DNA of 13,772 bases from a bacterium UBP3_UBA3054 (GTDB lineage: Bacteria; Auribacterota; UBA3054): assembly GCA_002366995.1 (NCBI GenBank), contig DFCM01000121.1, forward strand, positions 1-13,772. Direction: 5' to 3'. The notes below the pieces were generated by a model, which saw nothing but the letters and a program-made list of their open reading frames with translations, was not told the DNA's origin and did no database searches. Shown in pieces: positions 7,882 to 12,316 of the stretch. Made by a program: the position numbers and the translations under genes. The first letter of the stretch is position 1; each line of letters starts with the position of its first letter.

Positions 7882-8651
7882 TGAAGAATTTCCTGGTTAG
7901 TCTTATTCCTGCCAAGCTCTGCGGAAAGATCTTCCGCTATTTCGCGACCAGGCGCTGGCGCTTCCTTATCAGGCGCTTTGTTTCCGCTTACGCCATCGAC
8001 GAATCGCAGGCGATCGTTCCGGAAGGCGGTTTCCCGACGCTTCTTGATTTTTTCTTAAGGGAACCGAAGCCGGAGGCGCGGCCGATCGATCCCGACGCAA
8101 ATAAGCTTCTGACGCCGACGGAATCTCTCGTTTCCCAAATTGGGACCGTAAGTTCCGACGAATTCATGGTCGTGAAAGGGGAGACCTGCCGCTTAACGGA
8201 CTTGGCAAAGAAGGACTGCTCGATCTACGAGGGCGGCCTTTACGCCGTGCTCTATCTTTCCCCAGCCGACTTCCACCGCATCTACGCCCCGGCGGACGCT
8301 AAGCTCGTATATTCGAAACTGGAAGCCGGGGCGAAGAAGCCCGTCTTCCCAAGCTACGTCAAAAAGCATCCCGACGTCTTCGTGACCAACCAGCGCGAAG
8401 TGATGGAATTAGACACGGGGCGCGGACGTTTCCTTATGGCTGCTGTCGGCGCCTTAAACGTCGGGAACATTACGACGAAATTTCGGGAAGGCGAGCCATA
8501 TGAAGCGAAAAGAGGCTGCGAGATCGCGGCCTTCGAGTTCGGCTCCACGGTCGTCATAGCCTTTGAGAAAGGCCGTTTCCATCTGGACGGCAAGGTCAAA
8601 GAGGGCACGAAGATCAAACTCGGCGAAGCGCTCGCCTGCTTCGAGGGTTGA
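7881..8651 (+). CDS. psd: Phosphatidylserine decarboxylase family protein with altered catalytic positions
   Basis: Psd is a membrane-associated enzyme that cleaves itself at a serine to make a pyruvoyl group and then converts phosphatidylserine to phosphatidylethanolamine. This 256-residue protein shows the family pattern: TLLDFFLRE at 53-61, RPID at 67-70, YLSPADFHRIYAP at 125-137, VGALNVGNI at 189-197 and the self-cleavage motif FGST at 220-223 (Ser222). By my alignment with E. coli Psd, two members of the proposed Asp90/His147/Ser254 triad differ: PADG reads PTES here, putting Glu81 in place of Asp90, and HRVH reads HRIY, putting Tyr135 in place of His147. His132, the His144 equivalent, is kept. 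Either this is a tolerated variant or the function differs. The start overlaps the truA stop (TAATG). Confidence 0.85.
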   Translation: MKNFLVSLIPAKLCGKIFRYFATRRWRFLIRRFVSAYAIDESQAIVPEGGFPTLLDFFLREPKPEARPIDPDANKLLTPTESLVSQIGTVSSDEFMVVKGETCRLTDLAKKDCSIYEGGLYAVLYLSPADFHRIYAPADAKLVYSKLEAGAKKPVFPSYVKKHPDVFVTNQREVMELDTGRGRFLMAAVGALNVGNITTKFREGEPYEAKRGCEIAAFEFGSTVVIAFEKGRFHLDGKVKEGTKIKLGEALACFEG

Positions 8652-8676
8652 CATCTGGAAATCAATAGGATAGAAT
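8648..8676 (+). promoter_or_regulatory. Strong sigma-70-type promoter for the non-coding RNA
   Basis: A perfect TTGACA -35 box at 8648-8653 is followed after exactly 17 bases by TAGAAT at 8671-8676, one mismatch from the -10 consensus. The -35 box overlaps the psd stop codon. The predicted start of transcription is near 8683. It is the best promoter in the window and faces a 410-base stretch without an established protein gene. Confidence 0.85.
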
Positions 8677-8739
8677 AAAAGAACAATCGAATAGGCAATT
8701 GCGCTCAGGCATCTCTATTTAGGCAAAAAAGGAGGTGAT

Positions 8740-8883
8740 GTGTCAGCTAGAATCTGGCCGTGGGATGCCATCAAGGGTGAACTGCAAGATATAAAGAGAG
8801 ACCAAAAATGGTCTCGTAGCCCAGCCATTAGCGCAAGCGGTTGGTTCCGGCGGTCGGGAGGCCCCAAGGTTTGGGGAATGTGA
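8740..8883 (+). CDS. Possible 47-residue ORF within the structured RNA (doubtful)
   Basis: A GTG at 8740 stands 4 bases after AGGAGG and opens a 47-residue frame ending at TGA 8881-8883. The peptide would start MSARIWPWDAIKGEL and holds five tryptophans and many arginines, which is an odd composition. It lies exactly across the most structured part of the RNA, and G-rich RNA throws up TGG codons by chance. The strong ribosome-binding match is the only real support. It resembles no family I know. Confidence 0.2.
   Translation: MSARIWPWDAIKGELQDIKRDQKWSRSPAISASGWFRRSGGPKVWGM
8854..8864 (+). promoter_or_regulatory. Possible antiterminator arm (copy of the terminator 3' arm)
   Basis: TCGGGAGGCC at 8854-8863 is repeated exactly at 9008-9017, where it forms the 3' side of the terminator stem. 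GGGAGGCCC at 8856-8864 is a perfect 9-base complement of the terminator's 5' arm at 8996-9004. It could therefore capture that arm and prevent the terminator from forming. It also overlaps the local hairpin at 8862-8876, which gives a third exclusive fold. Confidence 0.5.
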
Positions 8884-8933
8884 GTGACCAAAGGAAATGA
8901 TCGGGAGCGTTATTGAAAAGGGGACACATACAT

Positions 8934-8984
8934 ATGAATAACGAAACTGTTGTTATCAGCGGCGGACTTCAAGTCAACTTCTGA
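8934..8984 (+). CDS. Possible 16-residue leader peptide ORF just before the terminator (doubtful)
   Basis: ATG at 8934 opens MNNETVVISGGLQVNF, ending in TGA 12 bases before the terminator stem. A purine-rich AAAAGGGG lies about 10 bases upstream, so translation is plausible. Placement between a strong promoter and a terminator is typical of leader peptides, but there is no run of a single amino acid that would mark classical attenuation. Part of it (AATAAC...GTTAT) could also form a small hairpin, so it may be structure and not code. Confidence 0.25.
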   Translation: MNNETVVISGGLQVNF

Positions 8985-8995
8985 TATTGGAAAAT

Positions 8996-9024
8996 GGGCC
9001 TCCCAAATCGGGAGGCCTTTTTTT
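8996..9024 (+). terminator. Rho-independent terminator
   Basis: GGCCTCCC at 8997-9004 pairs perfectly with GGGAGGCC at 9010-9017 around an AAATC loop, followed by seven thymines at 9018-9024. An eight-pair GC-rich stem with a T-tract is a textbook intrinsic terminator. It ends transcription from the promoter at 8648 unless the alternative pairing with 8856-8864 prevails. Confidence 0.92.
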
Positions 9025-9032
9025 GATATGAT
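9024..9032 (+). promoter_or_regulatory. Possible extended -10 promoter for the lipoprotein gene at 9062 (weak)
   Basis: TGATATGAT carries a TGn extension and TATGAT, one mismatch from the -10 consensus. No recognisable -35 lies upstream, since that position is inside the terminator loop. A start near 9039 would leave a 23-base leader containing the AAGGGA ribosome-binding site. If it is real, the lipoprotein gene does not depend on read-through. Confidence 0.35.
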
Positions 9033-9061
9033 ATTAGGACAACCAATTAAAAAAGGGAACT

Positions 9062-9976
9062 ATGAAAAAACTCTTTTATCTAGTTATCGCGGCTTTCGTG
9101 CTTTGCGCCTGCAAGAGCGCCCCGAAAGGCGAAGCGAAGGCCGCCGCCCAGCCCGCCATGAAGGTCGGCATCCAGCTCTATTCCTTGAGAGGGGACTGTG
9201 AAAAGGATCTGGAGAGCGTATTGAAGGCCCTTGGCGAAGCGGGCTACGACGGCGTCGAATTGGCCGGCTTCTACCAGTACAGCCCGGAAGAATTCAAAGC
9301 TCTCTGCGACAAATACGGGCTTAGGATCATCTCCGCCCATGTCGGCAGGGACGAACTGATAAAGGATCCCGAAGGACAGGCGAAGCTTTACGCCTCCCTG
9401 GGCTGCAAATACATCGCGCTTCCCTGGGCCGACCGCAAGATGGATCTCCCGGCCGCTCCCGGCTACAATTTCTATCTTGACGACCTGAGGAAGATCTCGG
9501 AAGCCTGCCAAAAAGAGGGGATAAAGCTTTTGTACCACAGCCATGACTTCGAGTTCGAGAAACTTGAGGGCAAAGACCTCATCGACATTCTCCTGGACGA
9601 CTGCGGCAAAGATGTGCTGAAGTCCGAACTGGACACCTGCTGGTGCCATGTGGCCGGAACCGATCCCTCCGCCTTCCTAAGGTCGCACAAGGACCTCTGC
9701 CCCCTGGTCCACTTCAAGGATTACGTCGGAACCCCTGGCGGCAACATGTACGCCCTGATCGGCAAAGCGGAAAAAGAAGGAGCCAAGAGCGAGACCTTCG
9801 AGTACCGCCCTGTCGGAGAAGGCAAGCTCGACCTTCTCGGCATGCTTAAGGCCGCCAAAGAGAGCGGCACCAAATGGGTGATAATAGAGCAGGACGAACC
9901 CAGCGAAGGCATGACATCCATAAAGTGCGCCAAAATGAGCATCAAAAACGTCAGGAACGCTCTCAAAAAACTTTGA
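9062..9976 (+). CDS. Exported lipoprotein of the xylose-isomerase-like (sugar phosphate isomerase/epimerase) family
   Basis: The 304-residue protein starts with a lipoprotein signal ending in the LCAC lipobox, lipidated at Cys17. A short Ala/Lys-rich linker follows, then a TIM-barrel domain from about residue 33. It is a clear paralogue of the cytosolic protein at 5567: GIQLYSLRGDC, GYDGVELAGF at 61-70, SAHVGRDEL at 91-99, LLYHSHDFE at 156-164, ELDTCWC at 189-195, LVHFKDYVG and EQDEPSEGMTSIKCAKMSI all have counterparts. The probable metal ligands Glu164, Asp191, His217 and Glu276 are kept. It carries an extra loop of about 20 residues (228-248) before PVGEGKLD. Export suggests action on periplasmic oxidised or keto-sugars rather than sugar phosphates, which is an inference. 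AAGGGA precedes the ATG. It may be controlled by the RNA element upstream. Confidence 0.9.
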   Translation: MKKLFYLVIAAFVLCACKSAPKGEAKAAAQPAMKVGIQLYSLRGDCEKDLESVLKALGEAGYDGVELAGFYQYSPEEFKALCDKYGLRIISAHVGRDELIKDPEGQAKLYASLGCKYIALPWADRKMDLPAAPGYNFYLDDLRKISEACQKEGIKLLYHSHDFEFEKLEGKDLIDILLDDCGKDVLKSELDTCWCHVAGTDPSAFLRSHKDLCPLVHFKDYVGTPGGNMYALIGKAEKEGAKSETFEYRPVGEGKLDLLGMLKAAKESGTKWVIIEQDEPSEGMTSIKCAKMSIKNVRNALKKL

Positions 9977-10005
9977 TCAGTTAATCAACCCCAAAACATA
10001 AATTC

Positions 10006-10683
10006 GTGAAAAAATATTTTCTCCTTATCTGTGCGGCTATTTTTGTTTCCGCCTGTTCCTACAGCCCTTACAACGACAACTACTACCGCTCCCAGAACAG
10101 CCCGACGCACGTGGGCAAGACGGCCGACCGTCCCGAGCTCATCGACTGCGGGGAAGACTCTGACGAGCTTTTATACCGCATCTACACCGGCAAAGGCTAC
10201 GACCCCATTGGCCGCGCCGCTTTCACGCATGACAAGAGCTTCATGAAAGACAATCTCAGCGAGCTCTATGAGAAGGCCGTGGAAGTCAAGGCCGACATCG
10301 TTACCTACACCGTCAAGAAAGTCAGCACCCTGCACGAGAAGGAATCGCATAAAGTCGACATCTACGAGTACCGCGCCATTTTCTGGCAGAAGGGCGTGTA
10401 CACTCCGAGGCTGGGCGGTGAATGCCGCAGCCTGACCGACGAGGAAGCGACCAAGTACGGCGTGAACGGCATCCTGGTGACGGCCATTCTGCCCAACGGC
10501 GCCGGCTTCAACGGCGACGTCAGGGTGGGCGACATCATCACCTACGTCAACGGCCAGCAGATGGCTAGTTTGCAGATCTTCCGCGACGCCATCACCAAAT
10601 ACAGCGGCAAGACCGTGACCGTGACCGTTTTGAGAAACGGCCAAAGCGTCGACACCGTGGTCAAGCTCGACCCTGTGATGTAA
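10006..10683 (+). CDS. PDZ-domain lipoprotein
   Basis: The 225-residue protein has a lipoprotein signal with lipobox VSAC, lipidated at Cys17. The middle part holds a YDPIGRAAF segment at 65-73 and ADIVTYTV at 96-103. It resembles a small domain with a GYxxIGxSxF pattern found in other lipoproteins of unknown role, and this is a recollection of pattern only. Residues of about 145-222 form a PDZ domain of the HtrA/RseP type: YGVNGILVTAILPNGAG, VGDIITYVNG and TVTVTVLRNGQ. No protease domain is present, so it probably binds exposed C-termini or tethers partners in the envelope. The start is GTG with no visible Shine-Dalgarno in the 29-base gap from the previous gene. The stop overlaps the nfo start (TAATG). 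Confidence 0.88.
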   Translation: MKKYFLLICAAIFVSACSYSPYNDNYYRSQNSPTHVGKTADRPELIDCGEDSDELLYRIYTGKGYDPIGRAAFTHDKSFMKDNLSELYEKAVEVKADIVTYTVKKVSTLHEKESHKVDIYEYRAIFWQKGVYTPRLGGECRSLTDEEATKYGVNGILVTAILPNGAGFNGDVRVGDIITYVNGQQMASLQIFRDAITKYSGKTVTVTVLRNGQSVDTVVKLDPVM

Positions 10684-11507
10684 TGCTTAAAGTCGGCTGT
10701 CATCTTTCCTCCGCGGGAGGGTACATGGCCATGCTTAGGGACGCCGTCTCCATCAAGGCCTCGACCTTCCAGTTCTTCACTAGGAACCCCAGGGGCGGCG
10801 CCGCCAAACCAAGGGACCTTGAGGACGAGAGGAAGTTTGTCAGCGAAAGGGAGGGGGCCGGGATAAAAGCCATCCTGGCCCACGCTCCCTACACCCTGAA
10901 TCCCTGTTCGGCCGACCCGGCCGTCAGGGATTTTGCTTTGCGCGTCATGGCTGACGACATGGAGCGTTTGGAAGGCGTTCCCGGCAGCCTGTACGTCTTC
11001 CATCCCGGCAGCCACGTGGGGCAGGGGATAGAAAAGGGCATAGAGTTAATAGCGGAATTCCTGAACAAGATCCTGAAACCGAAGCAGTCCACTTTCGTGA
11101 TGCTCGAGACCATGGCCGGCAAAGGCAGCGAAGTCGGCTCGCGCTTCGAGGAGCTGCGGGCGATAATTGACCGCGCCGAGGTCAAGGAAAAACTGGGCGT
11201 CTGCCTGGACACCTGCCACATAAGCGACGCCGGCTACGACATAACGAACGACCTGGACGGCGTGCTAAAACAATTTGATTCCGTCATCGGCCTTGGACGT
11301 TTGAGAGCCATTCACATCAACGACAGCAAGAATCCCCTCGGCTCGCACAAGGACCGCCACGCGCCCATAGGCGAGGGAACGCTTGGAATGGAGACCTTCC
11401 GGGCGATAGTAAACAACCCGGCTCTTAAAGATCTGCCTTTCTTTTTGGAGACGCCCCAGGATCTCGAGGGCTACGGCCGCGAGATCGCTTTGCTGCGCTC
11501 CCTGTAA
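10683..11507 (+). CDS. nfo: Endonuclease IV (deoxyribonuclease IV)
   Basis: Nfo cuts DNA 5' to abasic sites and removes 3' blocking groups in base-excision repair, using three metal ions (usually zinc) in a TIM barrel. At 274 residues it is full length. All nine expected metal ligands can be placed: His67 (AHAPY), His107 (FHPGSH), Glu142 (LETMAG), Asp176 and His179 (CLDTCH), His211 (HINDSK), Asp224 and His226 (DRH) and Glu256 (LETP). HINDSKNPLGSHKDRHAPIG is the signature stretch. It is translationally coupled to the PDZ lipoprotein gene by a one-base TAATG overlap. It ends only 3 bases from the stop of the convergent gene, with no terminator between. Confidence 0.97.
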   Translation: MLKVGCHLSSAGGYMAMLRDAVSIKASTFQFFTRNPRGGAAKPRDLEDERKFVSEREGAGIKAILAHAPYTLNPCSADPAVRDFALRVMADDMERLEGVPGSLYVFHPGSHVGQGIEKGIELIAEFLNKILKPKQSTFVMLETMAGKGSEVGSRFEELRAIIDRAEVKEKLGVCLDTCHISDAGYDITNDLDGVLKQFDSVIGLGRLRAIHINDSKNPLGSHKDRHAPIGEGTLGMETFRAIVNNPALKDLPFFLETPQDLEGYGREIALLRSL

Positions 11508-11510
11508 GTG

Positions 11511-12146
11511 TCAACGATAATCTTCTTCGTAGAAGACCTGGCAGAAAAGCTTTAAAGGACACGGACCGCTGATCTTCACGGTCGCCTTGCCGTTGGCGCA
11601 CACCTTGATGTTGAAGGTGTTGAAATTCATTTCGCCCTTGTAGACGTAGTTTTTGCCTTTTTTGGTCAGCGGGAAGGAATGGACGTTGATCTCATTGTAT
11701 GAGGCCTTGAAATTGTAAAGGTCGGCGTCTTCGGGCGGGCCGTAGGAGACTGTTCCGCTCATGGAGACGGTCTCTTTCTCAGGATCGACGACATACTCGT
11801 CCTGAAGGGATTCGCAAGTGAATTCGAAGCCGGTCTTGGGGCCGTTCAGCTTGTAGATGAGTTTCCCGTTCTTCGGGGTGTAGGTCACCTGGAAATCGTC
11901 GCCCTTCTTGGTGATCTTCTTGCCATCGTGCCAGACGGCGTCAAGGATTGGTCCGACCTCGCTGACATAAAGGTAAAAGTTGTCGCCTTCGCTTATGGCT
12001 TTCCAGACTTTGCCGGAGACGTCAGCCTTAAGGTTGATCGTCTGCTTGCACTTTGAGAATTCAAGGTAATCGGCGAAATCGTCAAGATCGGCCAGCAGCA
12101 CGGATGAAAAGGACATCAGAACGAGAAGCAGAAGGATTTTTTTCAT
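11511..12146 (-). CDS. Secreted or periplasmic protein of unknown function
   Basis: I do not recognise a family. The 211-residue protein begins with a Sec signal peptide (MKKILLLLVLMSFSSVLLA, probable cleavage before Asp20) and lacks a lipobox cysteine. The mature part contains five cysteines: one near residue 33, one in the middle (FTCES) and three in the last third (KVCAN, GPCPL, LFCQV), which could form disulfides. Alternating polar and hydrophobic residues with many Gly, Lys and aromatic positions suggest a beta-rich fold. A Shine-Dalgarno AAAGGAAA lies about 8 bases upstream of the ATG. It is alone on its strand: it converges with nfo and diverges from ppdK. Confidence 0.82.
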   Translation of the reverse strand: MKKILLLLVLMSFSSVLLADLDDFADYLEFSKCKQTINLKADVSGKVWKAISEGDNFYLYVSEVGPILDAVWHDGKKITKKGDDFQVTYTPKNGKLIYKLNGPKTGFEFTCESLQDEYVVDPEKETVSMSGTVSYGPPEDADLYNFKASYNEINVHSFPLTKKGKNYVYKGEMNFNTFNIKVCANGKATVKISGPCPLKLFCQVFYEEDYR

Positions 12147-12165
12147 AATTTGCGTTTCCTTTGAT

Positions 12166-12174
12166 TGTATACCA
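12166..12174 (-). promoter_or_regulatory. Possible extended -10 promoter for the secreted-protein gene (weak)
   Basis: On the minus strand this reads TGGTATACA, a TGn-extended -10-like box. The predicted start near 12159 falls inside the Shine-Dalgarno AAAGGAAA (12155-12162), so the true promoter may lie further upstream or use a shifted box. Confidence 0.3.
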
Positions 12175-12230
12175 ACTAAATGTTATCAAAATTCCGGTTT
12201 CATTTGAAGCGGACGGCTTGGTTTCACTGA

Positions 12231-12259
12231 TTGTTTTAAACGGGGGTTTTTGGTATCAT
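12231..12259 (+). promoter_or_regulatory. Extended -10 promoter for ppdK
   Basis: TTGTTT at 12231-12236 and TATCAT at 12254-12259 are 17 bases apart, and a TG at 12251-12252 gives the extended form TGGTATCAT. The start would be near 12266, leaving an AT-rich leader of about 50 bases with the ribosome-binding site AAAGG at 12306-12310. Upstream, GGTTTCA occurs twice (12196-12202 and 12220-12226), a possible but unproven operator pair. Confidence 0.6.
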
Positions 12260-12316
12260 CTCTTAATAATGTTTTTTTATCAATCAACCTTAAATTAACC
12301 TTTACAAAGGAAAATT

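Larger units (their letters stand above)
8683..9024 (+). ncRNA. Unrecognised structured RNA or regulated leader, about 340 bases
   Basis: The transcript runs from a near-consensus promoter to a strong intrinsic terminator. Visible hairpins are GAGACC/GGTCTC at 8798-8803 and 8810-8815, a GCGCAAGC stem capped by a GCAA tetraloop near 8831-8838, and CCCCAA/TTGGGG at 8862-8867 and 8871-8876. ATGTGTC at 8738-8744 can pair with GACACAT at 8923-8929 and close a domain of about 190 bases. About ten GGA triplets occur, so a CsrA-binding RNA is one possibility. I looked for tmRNA, RNase P, SRP, 6S and common riboswitch signatures and saw none. Either it is a free-standing RNA, or it is a 5' leader that controls read-through into the lipoprotein gene at 9062. 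The upstream copy of the terminator arm favours the second reading, without proving it. Confidence 0.6.

Noticed and set aside
8692..8726. Direct repeat TAGGCAA at 8692-8698 and 8720-8726.
   Set aside because: Seven bases in two copies is within chance for this length and has no third copy or associated feature.
8683..9024. tmRNA, RNase P RNA, SRP RNA or 6S RNA.
   Set aside because: There is no tRNA-like end or tag ending in LAA, no GAGGAAAGTCC core, no SRP tetraloop region with GGAAGGAAGCAGC, and no end-to-end closing stem as in 6S. A weak likeness of AGGAAATGATCGGG (8891-8904) to the RNase P core is in the wrong place.
8950..9201. An 83-codon frame running from the non-coding region into the lipoprotein gene.
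   Set aside because: It reads through the terminator hairpin and then overlaps the lipoprotein gene out of frame, with no ribosome-binding site.
9973..9989. TTGAT...ATCAA inverted repeat after the lipoprotein gene.
   Set aside because: Five AT-rich pairs without a T-tract do not make a convincing terminator.
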